From the NCBI GenBank assembly GCA_021738105.1, contig JAIPCS010000003.1, forward strand, positions 1-51,877: a stretch of 51,877 nucleotides of DNA, given 5' to 3'. Of this stretch, positions 17,150 through 24,391 are shown in pieces; the first letter of the stretch is position 1; each line of letters opens with the position of its first letter. The translations under genes were made by a program, and so were the position numbers. This DNA comes from Sulfuritalea sp. GTDB taxonomy: Bacteria > Pseudomonadota > Gammaproteobacteria > Burkholderiales > Rhodocyclaceae. The notes beneath the pieces are model-generated. The model had not been told where the DNA came from and did no database searches. It worked only from the letters and a program-made list of their open reading frames with translations.

Positions 17150-17602
17150 ATGAATCGTATCTGGAAGCCCAATGTCACGGTAGCTGCGCTGATCGAGCGC
17201 GATGGGCGGTTTCTGATGGTGGAGGAGGAAACCGAGGACGGTTTGCGCTTCAATCAGCCCGCGGGTCATCTGGATCAAGGCGAATCCCTGGTCGAGGCTT
17301 GCGTCCGTGAAACCTTGGAAGAGACTGCCTGGGAATTTAGACCTACCGCCCTGGTCGGGATATATCAGTGGCAGCGTCCGCAAGGCGACCTGACATATCT
17401 TCGTTTCGCGTATTGCGGGGAGCTGGGTGCCCATGAAGCGGGTCGAGCGCTTGATGCGGGGATTCTGCGCGCCGTCTGGATGACTCCCGAGGAGATCGAT
17501 GCCAGCCTGGAAAGGCATCGCAGCCCGTTGGTCAGACAATGCGTTGCCGACTACCAGGCCGGACAACGCTATCCGCTGGACGCCGTCCGGCACTACAGCT
17601 GA
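17150..17602 (+). CDS. nudJ: Nudix hydrolase, NudJ-like
   Basis: A 150-residue Nudix hydrolase. The Nudix box is [20 protein letters not shown] followed by TAWEF: the usual final Gly is Ala, as in other betaproteobacterial NudJ proteins I recall. [23 protein letters not shown] and the C-terminal YPLDAVRHY fit NudJ, which removes phosphate from thiamine and nucleoside diphosphates and triphosphates in E. coli. In E. coli nudJ precedes mnmA, the same order as here (mnmA 49 bp downstream), so cotranscription is likely. Confidence 0.88.
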   Translation: MNRIWKPNVTVAALIERDGRFLMVEEETEDGLRFNQPAGHLDQGESLVEACVRETLEETAWEFRPTALVGIYQWQRPQGDLTYLRFAYCGELGAHEAGRALDAGILRAVWMTPEEIDASLERHRSPLVRQCVADYQAGQRYPLDAVRHYS

Positions 17603-17651
17603 GACCGCACTCCGGCGCAGCAAAACCCATCGCATAAGAGGAAGTACATCG

Positions 17652-18752
17652 ATGTCCAAAGGGAAAATCATTGTCGGCCTGTCTGGCGGTGTCGATTCAT
17701 CCGTCGCTGCGCTGCTGCTCAAGCGAGAGGGCTACGAGGTGGTCGGCCTGTTCATGAAAAACTGGGAGGATGATGATGACGATGAATTCTGTTCGTCACG
17801 CCAGGATCTGGTCGATGCCGCGGCCGCGGCCGATGTAATAGGCATTGATTTCGAGGCGGTGAACTTTTCCGCAGAGTATCGCGATCGGGTCTTCGCCGAT
17901 TTTCTGCGTGAATATCAGGCCGGGCGCACGCCGAATCCGGATGTACTGTGTAATTCGGAAATCAAGTTCAAGGCGTTTCTCGATCACGCGTTGAAGCTCG
18001 GCGCAGACAAGATCGCTACGGGTCACTATGCGCAAGTGCGTGAATTCCTGGGCGAGTGGCAGTTGCTCAAGGCCGAGGATGGAACCAAGGATCAGAGTTA
18101 TTTTCTGCATCGGCTGAATCAGGCGCAGCTTTCCAAAACACTGTTTCCTGTCGGCCATCTCTACAAGCGTGATGTCAGGCGAATCGCAGAGGAAGCCGGC
18201 CTGCCGAACCATGCGCGCAAGGACTCGACGGGCATATGCTTCATTGGCGAGCGGCCCTTCCGGGAATTTCTGGCACGCTATCTGCCAAAACAGCCCGGGG
18301 AAATTCGAGCGCTCGGCACCGATCGTGTCATCGGTAGACACGACGGCATGATGTACTACACATTGGGTCAACGCGAGGGTCTCGGCATCGGCGGTGTCAA
18401 GGGTGCTCCCGAGGAACCCTGGTTCGTGGCCGGCAAGGATATGGAGAAGAACATCCTTTGGGTCGTGCAAGGGCATGAGCACCCGGCGCTGCTGTCCAGA
18501 AGTCTGGTGGCCCAGGATTTGTCATGGATTGCTGGAGATGCACCGCACACGCACTGGGTGTACGCGGCAAAGACGCGCTACCGCCAGCCGGATGCGGCGT
18601 GCGAAGTGGAGCGTGTTTCGGACATGGAGTGCGAGGTAGTCTTTGCCGCTCCGCAATGGGCGGTGACACCCGGGCAATCGATGGTGCTCTATGAGTCCAG
18701 GGTTTGTCTGGGTGGAGGCATCATCACCACGTCGGTCGCTGATCGTGACTAA
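17652..18752 (+). CDS. mnmA: tRNA-specific 2-thiouridylase
   Basis: Adds the 2-thio group to U34 of tRNA-Lys, -Glu and -Gln, taking sulfur from the relay system. 366 residues; P-loop [17 protein letters not shown] near the start, catalytic cysteines in [12 protein letters not shown] (about residue 100) and STGICFIGE (about 197), and [10 protein letters not shown] between them. ATG 17652 is preceded by AGAGGAAG; in-frame codons further upstream only extend into nudJ. It pairs functionally with the tRNA genes and with queG, another wobble-base modifier in this window. Confidence 0.96.
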   Translation: MSKGKIIVGLSGGVDSSVAALLLKREGYEVVGLFMKNWEDDDDDEFCSSRQDLVDAAAAADVIGIDFEAVNFSAEYRDRVFADFLREYQAGRTPNPDVLCNSEIKFKAFLDHALKLGADKIATGHYAQVREFLGEWQLLKAEDGTKDQSYFLHRLNQAQLSKTLFPVGHLYKRDVRRIAEEAGLPNHARKDSTGICFIGERPFREFLARYLPKQPGEIRALGTDRVIGRHDGMMYYTLGQREGLGIGGVKGAPEEPWFVAGKDMEKNILWVVQGHEHPALLSRSLVAQDLSWIAGDAPHTHWVYAAKTRYRQPDAACEVERVSDMECEVVFAAPQWAVTPGQSMVLYESRVCLGGGIITTSVADRD

Positions 18753-18757
18753 TTTCC

Positions 18758-18788
18758 TTGTACATCAAAGGGACATAGGGTTTAGAAT
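18758..18788 (+). promoter_or_regulatory. Likely promoter of the HU gene
   Basis: TTGTAC at 18758 and TTTAGA at 18781 (17-bp spacer) or TAGAAT at 18783 (19-bp), followed by a T run. It is about 50 bp upstream of the HU start, in the only space between mnmA and the HU gene. Confidence 0.45.
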
Positions 18789-18833
18789 ATTTTTTGGGCT
18801 GGATGCCCGCAATTTTCAGGAGGAATCTAAAAC

Positions 18834-19124
18834 ATGAATAAAGCAGAACTGATTGAGATAGCCGCCAAACAAGCGGACATTAGCAAGGCTGCGGCGGGCA
18901 AGGCGCTCGATGGCATCATGGCTGCGGTTGTCAAGGCAGTTTCGAAAGGTGACAGTGTGACTCTGGTCGGGTTCGGTACTTTCAAGTCGTCCAAGCGCGC
19001 GGCGCGCACCGGCAAGAACCCAAAGACGGGTGCCACGATCAAGATCCCCGCAACGACCGTACCGAAGTTCAGTGCAGGAGCGAGCTTCAAGCTGGCTGTC
19101 TCCGGCAAGAAAGCAAAGAAGTAA
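18834..19124 (+). CDS. hup: HU-family nucleoid protein
   Basis: Small basic DNA-bending protein of 96 residues (usual 90) that forms dimers on the nucleoid. The helical N-terminus [25 protein letters not shown] is followed by the strand [22 protein letters not shown] and the DNA-gripping arm [20 protein letters not shown], ending in a lysine-rich tail (SGKKAKK) a little longer than in HU of E. coli. A strong Shine-Dalgarno (AGGAGGAA) lies upstream, and there are a separate promoter and a terminator, so it is a single, highly expressed gene. Confidence 0.95.
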   Translation: MNKAELIEIAAKQADISKAAAGKALDGIMAAVVKAVSKGDSVTLVGFGTFKSSKRAARTGKNPKTGATIKIPATTVPKFSAGASFKLAVSGKKAKK

Positions 19125-19146
19125 GCGAAGCAGGCTATCGCGCTAC

Positions 19147-19173
19147 GGGCCCGCTTGCGGGCCCTTTGTTTTT
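19147..19173 (+). terminator. Rho-independent terminator after HU gene
   Basis: Stem GGGCCCGC / GCGGGCCC with loop TT, followed by TTTGTTTTT, 22 bp after the stop. A 12-bp perfect palindrome AGCCCATGGGCT follows at 19180-19191. Confidence 0.9.
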
Positions 19174-19263
19174 GCTTTGAGCCCATGGGCTTAAAAAATA
19201 ACCGCAGGGTTCCATTGTCTTTTCAGCCTCCGCTGATTATTCTCCCTGCCAAGGAGGCTCACC

Positions 19264-19617
19264 ATGATCACCACACAACATAAGGACCATCTGGTCGAGT
19301 TCGCCGTGTTTGGCGAATTTACCCTGGGCGACTTCAAGGAGTTCGAAGAACTGGTTCTTTTCGAGATCAAGTTTTCCGGCCCCGTCGATCTACTGGTGGA
19401 TTTGCGCGATATGGCCGACTTTACGGTCGATATGGCTTGGGAGGAAATCCGTTTTTCGCGACAGCACTCGGGAGATTTTCGGCGTATCGCAGTCATTACC
19501 GACAGTCAGTGGGTAACCTGGAGCGCCTGGTTGTCGCAGTTGTTTGTCAATGCCGACATGACAATATTTGACAACGAGGAAGAAGCCCGCAGCTGGCTCG
19601 CCGAAAAAGGCGAGTGA
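19264..19617 (+). CDS. SpoIIAA-like (STAS-fold) protein
   Basis: A 117-residue protein with the alternating strand-helix layout of the SpoIIAA-like family: an opening strand VEFAVFGEFTLGDFKEFEEL, PVDLLVDLRDMADFTVDMAWEEIRF, RRIAVITDSQWVTW and a final FDNEEEARSWL. It lacks the conserved phosphorylatable serine context of true anti-sigma antagonists, and these stand-alone copies have no proven role. AAGGAGG precedes the ATG. Its stop overlaps the possible GTG start of the sulfurtransferase gene, so the two are coupled. Confidence 0.82.
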   Translation: MITTQHKDHLVEFAVFGEFTLGDFKEFEELVLFEIKFSGPVDLLVDLRDMADFTVDMAWEEIRFSRQHSGDFRRIAVITDSQWVTWSAWLSQLFVNADMTIFDNEEEARSWLAEKGE

Positions 19618-20471
19618 ACAGGTCAATGGCATCTGCACCCACAAAGTTCCTGGTGAGAGTCGAAGAACTGGCTGCGCATCCGGAGTGGCGAATTTTCGAT
19701 TGCCGCCACGATTTGACAAACCTCGAGTACGGACGTTCGGCCTACAACCGCGGCCACATTCCCGGTGCCTTGTTTCTGCATCTGGATGAGGATCTTTCCG
19801 GCACCCGCAGCAGGGGCAATGGACGGCATCCCTTGCCGCAAATTGATGACTTTGTCGAGCGCATGTCTGCCTGCGGTGTCGACGAATCTACGCAGGTCGT
19901 TGCCTATGATAATGAAGGCGGCATTTTCGCATCACGTGTCTGGTGGATGCTGCGCTGGTTGGGACATGAACGCGTTGCGGTACTCGACGGCGGGCTTGCA
20001 GGCTGGAAGCGAAGCGGGCGGACGCTGGAGGAGTCGGCAACAAAAGTTGAAGCGAGACAATTCAAGGCTTCGCCGCAGGACATGACGGTCGACTCCGGTC
20101 AGGTGCTGGCCGATCTGCATTCGCAGCGGATGCTGGTCGTCGACGCCCGCAGTCCCGAGAGGTTTCGTGGCCAGAACGAAACACTCGATCCCGTGGGTGG
20201 TCACATTCCGGGTGCGGTGAACCGGTTCTATTTTGAGAACCTTGACGATGACGGCTGTTATTTCAAACCCTCAGAAGAATTGCGCAAGGAGTTTGCGGCC
20301 ATGCTGGGTGACAGGCCGGCTGCCAGCGTGGTGCAGCAGTGCGGTTCCGGTGTTACCGCCTGCCACAATTTGCTGGCAATGGAACTGGCAGGGTTTTCCG
20401 GCTCGAAACTCTATCCGGGGTCCTGGAGTGAATGGTGTGCCGACCCTTCGCGCCCAGTGGCGACCGACTAG
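19614..20471 (+). CDS. sseA: Thiosulfate/3-mercaptopyruvate sulfurtransferase
   Basis: Two-domain rhodanese of about 285 residues that moves sulfur from thiosulfate or 3-mercaptopyruvate to an acceptor in the cytoplasm. The inactive first domain has FDCRHDL..YNRGHIPGALFLHLDEDLSG and the second has VVDARSPERFRG and the active-site loop QQCGSGVTACHN, with the nucleophilic Cys near residue 243. The CGSGVTA loop favours the mercaptopyruvate/plant-like group over classical rhodanese (CRxGxT). The start is either GTG 19614 (overlapping the upstream TGA) or ATG 19626. The gene faces queG convergently. Confidence 0.9.
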   Translation: MNRSMASAPTKFLVRVEELAAHPEWRIFDCRHDLTNLEYGRSAYNRGHIPGALFLHLDEDLSGTRSRGNGRHPLPQIDDFVERMSACGVDESTQVVAYDNEGGIFASRVWWMLRWLGHERVAVLDGGLAGWKRSGRTLEESATKVEARQFKASPQDMTVDSGQVLADLHSQRMLVVDARSPERFRGQNETLDPVGGHIPGAVNRFYFENLDDDGCYFKPSEELRKEFAAMLGDRPAASVVQQCGSGVTACHNLLAMELAGFSGSKLYPGSWSEWCADPSRPVATD

Positions 20472-20518
20472 GCAAATCGTTTTCGGCGGCAGTGTCTTTG
20501 GAACACCGCAGCCACTCC

Positions 20519-21613
20519 CTATACCGGCACGACTTCGCCGTGCTGTTCCAGTGCCCAGCGCACGTGTTCGCGAACCAGCGCCGAAGTATGCCCGGCACGT
20601 GAGCGCAAGGCGATGAGCACTTCTTCGCTGCGGACGGAATTGCCCAGCGCAACGGCAATATTGCGTAGCCAGCGCTCGAATCCGATACGACGGATTGGCG
20701 ACCCGGCCAGTCGATCGTTGAACTCGCTTTCTTCCCAGGCGAACAGTTCGATCAGGCGCGCTCGATCCAGTTGCTGGCGCGGAGCAAAGTCCGGTTCCCG
20801 GGTGAGTGGTGCAAAGCGATTCCAGGGGCAGGCCAATTGGCAGTCATCGCAGCCATAGATCCGATTTCCGATCAGGGGGCGTAGCGCTTCCGGAATACTG
20901 TTCTTGTGTTCGATGCTGAGATAGGACACGCAGAGTCTTGCATCCAGGTGGTAGGGCGCGACGATGGCATGGGTCGGGCAGGCGTCAATGCAGGCCGTGC
21001 ACTGGCCGCAATGATCGGTCACCGGGGCGTCGGGAGGCAGTGGCAGGTCGGAAAAAATCTCTCCAAGAAAAAAATACGAGCCTGCCTCACGATCCAGCAG
21101 GAGTGTGTGCTTGCCGCGCCAGCCCAGCCCGCTGGCGTGTGCCAACGCAACCTCCATCACCGGGGCGGAGTCCGTGAACACCCTGAAAGCGAAGTCCCCG
21201 ATTTCGGCATTGATTCTGTCGGCAAGCCTTTGCAGGCGAGTGCGCAGCAGTTTGTGATAGTCGCGGCCCAGTGCGTAGCGCGAAATGAAGGCACGGCCGG
21301 AGTCGTCAAGTGCTTCACCGGAGTCGGAAGCATGGGTGCGATAGTTCATGCGAGCCGTGACGATGCTGCGCGTGCCGGGGATCAGCGCGTCCGGATGGGC
21401 GCGTTTGTTTGCCGCGCCGGTTGTCGGATCAGCGGCATAAGCCGCCATATAATCCATTTCACCGTGGAAGCCGGCCGCAAGCCATGCGTCAAGGTTTTTC
21501 TCGGCGTCGGTAATCGTCACGCCGGAAAAACCGATAGCGTCAAAGCCTAGTTCCAGACCCCAACGCCGAATATTTGTTTTCAGGTCCGACCAATTCACTT
21601 CATCGCGATGCAT
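20519..21613 (-). CDS. queG: Epoxyqueuosine reductase
   Basis: Iron-sulfur, cobalamin-dependent enzyme for the last step of queuosine synthesis in tRNA (wobble G34). About 364 residues. The two [4Fe-4S] clusters are visible as DHCGQCTACIDACPTHAI and GCDDCQLACPWNRFA, with DTAPVMEVALAHASGLGW-type cobalamin-pocket sequence (here FTDSAPVMEVALAHASGLGW) before them and a HEAT-like C-terminus. I choose ATG 21613 (MHRDEVNWSDL); 21622 is possible. Its start codon abuts that of the divergent tsaE in the palindrome ATGCAT. Confidence 0.93.
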   Translation of the reverse strand: MHRDEVNWSDLKTNIRRWGLELGFDAIGFSGVTITDAEKNLDAWLAAGFHGEMDYMAAYAADPTTGAANKRAHPDALIPGTRSIVTARMNYRTHASDSGEALDDSGRAFISRYALGRDYHKLLRTRLQRLADRINAEIGDFAFRVFTDSAPVMEVALAHASGLGWRGKHTLLLDREAGSYFFLGEIFSDLPLPPDAPVTDHCGQCTACIDACPTHAIVAPYHLDARLCVSYLSIEHKNSIPEALRPLIGNRIYGCDDCQLACPWNRFAPLTREPDFAPRQQLDRARLIELFAWEESEFNDRLAGSPIRRIGFERWLRNIAVALGNSVRSEEVLIALRSRAGHTSALVREHVRWALEQHGEVVPV

Positions 21614-22111
21614 GCCGACCATCTTACTTTAGCCCTGTCCAGCGAGGAGGAAACACTGGCTCTGGGTGCCGCTGTGGCGACAAATCTCTCGCCGGGCATG
21701 GTGATCTGGCTGGAAGGCGATCTTGGTGCCGGCAAAACCACGCTGGTCCGAGGACTGTTGCGCGCAGCCGGCGAGGACGGACCCGTCAAGAGCCCGAGTT
21801 ACGCACTACTTGAACTTCATGTGGTTTCTGGATTAAACTTCTATCACTTTGATTTTTATAGACTCAATCAGGCGGAAGAATATCTCGATGCTGGGCTCGA
21901 CGAATATTTTTCAGAAAACGGAATCTGTCTGGTCGAATGGCCCGACAAAGCCGCACCGTATCTGCCCGCGGCAGATATGCGAATCGAGTTGTGTGTCGAG
22001 TCCTGTGGTAAAGGCTGCGTCGGCCGTATCGCCCGCATCAGCGCCATTAGTGTCAGGGGACGGACATGCCTGACCGGCGTGATGTCCTCAAGTGTGCTGC
22101 GGCCACCCTGA
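21608..22111 (+). CDS. tsaE: tRNA threonylcarbamoyladenosine biosynthesis ATPase TsaE
   Basis: P-loop ATPase (167 residues) of the TsaBDE complex that makes t6A37 in ANN-decoding tRNAs. Walker A is EGDLGAGKTTLVRGLL, followed by SPSYALLELH, YHFDFYRL and LVEWPDKAAPYLP. The C-terminal tail after about residue 140 is longer and less typical than in most TsaE and overlaps the amiC start by 46 bp. tsaE-amiC is a common proteobacterial order. There is no intergenic space to queG, so its promoter must lie inside queG. Confidence 0.93.
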   Translation: MHADHLTLALSSEEETLALGAAVATNLSPGMVIWLEGDLGAGKTTLVRGLLRAAGEDGPVKSPSYALLELHVVSGLNFYHFDFYRLNQAEEYLDAGLDEYFSENGICLVEWPDKAAPYLPAADMRIELCVESCGKGCVGRIARISAISVRGRTCLTGVMSSSVLRPP

Positions 22112-23349
22112 CGCTGCTGGTCTCAAAAGTCGGCGCTGGTGCTACGGCAGTCAGCAGCGTTCTTGCCGTCCGTGTCTGGCCTGCCCCTGACTACACGCGG
22201 GTAACGCTGGAACACGACCATGCCATCAAGTATTCTCACCTGCTGTTGCAGGATCCGGAAAGGCTGGTGCTGGATCTGGAGGGTGTCGAGTTCAATTCGG
22301 TGTTGCAGACACTGCCGTCAAAGATCCTTGAATCCGATCCCTATATCAGGTTGATACGCGCCGGACGCAACAAGCCGGATGTCGTTCGTCTGGTGATCGA
22401 GCTCAAAGGTCGCGTCGAGCCGCAGGTGTTCTCCTTGAAGCCGATTGGCGAGTATGGCCACCGCCTGGTACTCGACCTGTATCCGATAGAACCCATCGAT
22501 CCTCTGATGGCACTGCTGGAAAAAAACGAAGCGTCCCTGAAAATCGATACGTCGTTGGGTGATGATCACAAATCGACGCAGAAGAACAGCCCGCAAGTCT
22601 CGCAGGATAAGTCGTCGTCGCCCGAGATCGCACGTTTGGTGACGATTGTTCTCGATCCGGGGCATGGCGGCGAGGATCCAGGTGCGGTGGGTCGCCGCGG
22701 CAGCTATGAAAAGAACGTGACGCTCTCGGTGGCGCGTCGCCTGAAGAAAAAATTAGACGCTACGCCCAACATGCGTTCGGTACTGACGCGCGACGGCGAC
22801 TATTTCGTGCCGCTGCAGCAACGGGTAAAGAAAGCCCGCAGAGTGCAAGCCGATCTGTTCGTATCGGTGCATGCGGATGCTTTCATCAAGAGCACGGCGC
22901 GGGGTTCCAGCGTGTTTGTTCTGTCCCAGAACGGTGCGTCGAGTTCAGCCGCCCGCTGGCTGGCAAACAAGGAAAACTCCGCCGATCTGGTCGGTGGCGT
23001 GAATATCGGCGTGAAAGATCCCTATCTCGCGCGCACCCTGCTCGATCTGTCGCAGACAGCCACGATTAATGACAGTCTCAAACTGGGCAAGCATGTGCTG
23101 GGGGAACTGGGCCGCATCAACACCCTGCACAAGGCGCATGTGGAGCAGGCCGGTTTTGCCGTGCTGAAGGCGCCGGATATTCCCTCGATCCTGATCGAAA
23201 CTGCCTTCATTTCCAATCCCGAGGAAGAAGCGCGACTCAACGACGAGGACTACCAGGATCAGATGGCCGAAGCCATTCTCAAAGGGATCCGCCGCTATTT
23301 CGCCAAGAACCCGCCTTTGGCCAAATCGAAGCTGGCCCGGCTGGATTGA
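22066..23349 (+). CDS. amiC: N-acetylmuramoyl-L-alanine amidase AmiC/AmiB type
   Basis: Periplasmic amidase of 427 residues that cleaves the stem peptide from muramic acid during daughter-cell separation. The N-terminus DRRDVLKCAAATLTLLV looks like a Tat signal. Then come an AMIN domain (about 35-135), a polar linker (about 150-185) and the Amidase_3 domain (about 190-415) with zinc ligands in IVLDPGHGGEDPGAVG, SVHADAF and the catalytic Glu in SILIETAFISNPEEE. A copy of the dispersed repeat encodes KVGAGATA in the signal peptide's hydrophobic region, placing an unusual Lys there. Confidence 0.93.
   Translation: MPDRRDVLKCAAATLTLLVSKVGAGATAVSSVLAVRVWPAPDYTRVTLEHDHAIKYSHLLLQDPERLVLDLEGVEFNSVLQTLPSKILESDPYIRLIRAGRNKPDVVRLVIELKGRVEPQVFSLKPIGEYGHRLVLDLYPIEPIDPLMALLEKNEASLKIDTSLGDDHKSTQKNSPQVSQDKSSSPEIARLVTIVLDPGHGGEDPGAVGRRGSYEKNVTLSVARRLKKKLDATPNMRSVLTRDGDYFVPLQQRVKKARRVQADLFVSVHADAFIKSTARGSSVFVLSQNGASSSAARWLANKENSADLVGGVNIGVKDPYLARTLLDLSQTATINDSLKLGKHVLGELGRINTLHKAHVEQAGFAVLKAPDIPSILIETAFISNPEEEARLNDEDYQDQMAEAILKGIRRYFAKNPPLAKSKLARLD
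22125..22148 (+). repeat. Dispersed 24-bp repeat, copy 4 (in amiC signal-peptide region)
   Basis: Begins AAAAGTCGGCG and ends GCTACGGC (one difference from consensus at position 18, C for A). It is read in frame as KVGAGATA within the AmiC leader. Confidence 0.8.
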
Positions 23350-23405
23350 GGCGGGTGCGGGCCCATTGGCAGGGTTTTGCGGCGGATCGCAACGGCTTAG
23401 CTTGA

Positions 23406-23411
23406 TATAAT
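23406..23411 (+). promoter_or_regulatory. TATAAT -10-like hexamer upstream of ribF
   Basis: A perfect TATAAT lies 30 bp before the ribF ATG, in the 91-bp space after amiC. No convincing -35 at standard spacing is visible. It would drive the ribF-ileS-lspA-fkpB-ispH operon. Confidence 0.4.
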
Positions 23412-23440
23412 CGCCCGCTTTCTCCTGCTGCATCAATCCC

Positions 23441-24391
23441 ATGCTGGTTTTTCGCGGTGTCCCCGAGCACGCAACGACGTCTACGGTACTGACCATCGGT
23501 AATTTCGATGGTGTACATCGTGGCCATCGCTGCCTTCTTGCGGAACTGACGGTCAAGGCACGTGAAATGGGGCTACCGGCAACGGTGCTCACCTTTGAGC
23601 CGCATCCGCGCGAACTCTTTGCACCGGAGCAAGCCCCGGCGCGATTGGCCAGCCTGCGCGACAAACTCGAACTGCTGGCCGATTGCGGGGTCGACCGCGT
23701 CCATGTGTGCCGTTTCAACCGCCAGCTTGCGGCGTTGACGGCCGAACAGTTCATCGAGCGGATCCTGTTGCAGGGCTTGTCGGTCAAGCACCTGATCATC
23801 GGTGATGACTTCCGCTTCGGTCGTGCGCGAGGCGGTGATTTTTCGATGCTGCAACGCGCCGGACAGGAAAATCAGTTTGTCGTCGAGGCGATGTCTACCG
23901 TGGATATCGGCGGGGTTCGTGTTTCAAGTTCCGCCGTGCGCGAGGCCTTGGCCACCGGCAGACTCGACCAGGCCGAAGAACTCCTTGGCCGCCCCTTTGT
24001 CATTGCAGGACGCGTGATGGACGGCATGAAGGTCGGCCGAACGATCGGTTTTCCAACCGCCAACATCCAGGTCCGGCGCAAGCGACTGCCGCTGGCCGGC
24101 GTGTTCGCCGTCACGGTGTCAGGCATCGACGCGCAGCCGCTGCCCGGGGCGGCGAACATCGGTGTGCGGCCGACCGTGGATGAGGGTCTCAAGCCTGTGC
24201 TGGAAGTCCACTTGCTCGACTTTGATCGCGACATCTACGGCAAGCACGTTGATGTTAATTTTCTGTACAAGTTGCGCGCCGAGGCAAAGTTTGAATCGCT
24301 CGACGCGCTAAAAGCCCAGATCGCCCGCGATGTTGCGGACGTAAGGACCTATTTCAATACTCGTTCTTCAAACGGCACTACTCATGGCTGA
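23441..24391 (+). CDS. ribF: Bifunctional riboflavin kinase/FAD synthetase
   Basis: 316 residues. It makes FMN from riboflavin and FAD from FMN. The N-terminal nucleotidyltransferase domain has [41 protein letters not shown] and [14 protein letters not shown]. The C-terminal kinase domain has [13 protein letters not shown] and GVFAVTVSG, ending in [23 protein letters not shown]. It overlaps ileS by 8 bp and heads the conserved ribF-ileS-lspA-fkpB-ispH run. Confidence 0.96.
   Translation: MLVFRGVPEHATTSTVLTIGNFDGVHRGHRCLLAELTVKAREMGLPATVLTFEPHPRELFAPEQAPARLASLRDKLELLADCGVDRVHVCRFNRQLAALTAEQFIERILLQGLSVKHLIIGDDFRFGRARGGDFSMLQRAGQENQFVVEAMSTVDIGGVRVSSSAVREALATGRLDQAEELLGRPFVIAGRVMDGMKVGRTIGFPTANIQVRRKRLPLAGVFAVTVSGIDAQPLPGAANIGVRPTVDEGLKPVLEVHLLDFDRDIYGKHVDVNFLYKLRAEAKFESLDALKAQIARDVADVRTYFNTRSSNGTTHG

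Noticed and set aside
22021..22052. Match to the repeat's 3' end in the tsaE tail (inverted, GCCGTATCGCC then AGCGCC)
   Set aside because: Needs a 6-bp gap and lacks the AAAAGT end; could be coincidence in G+C-rich coding sequence.
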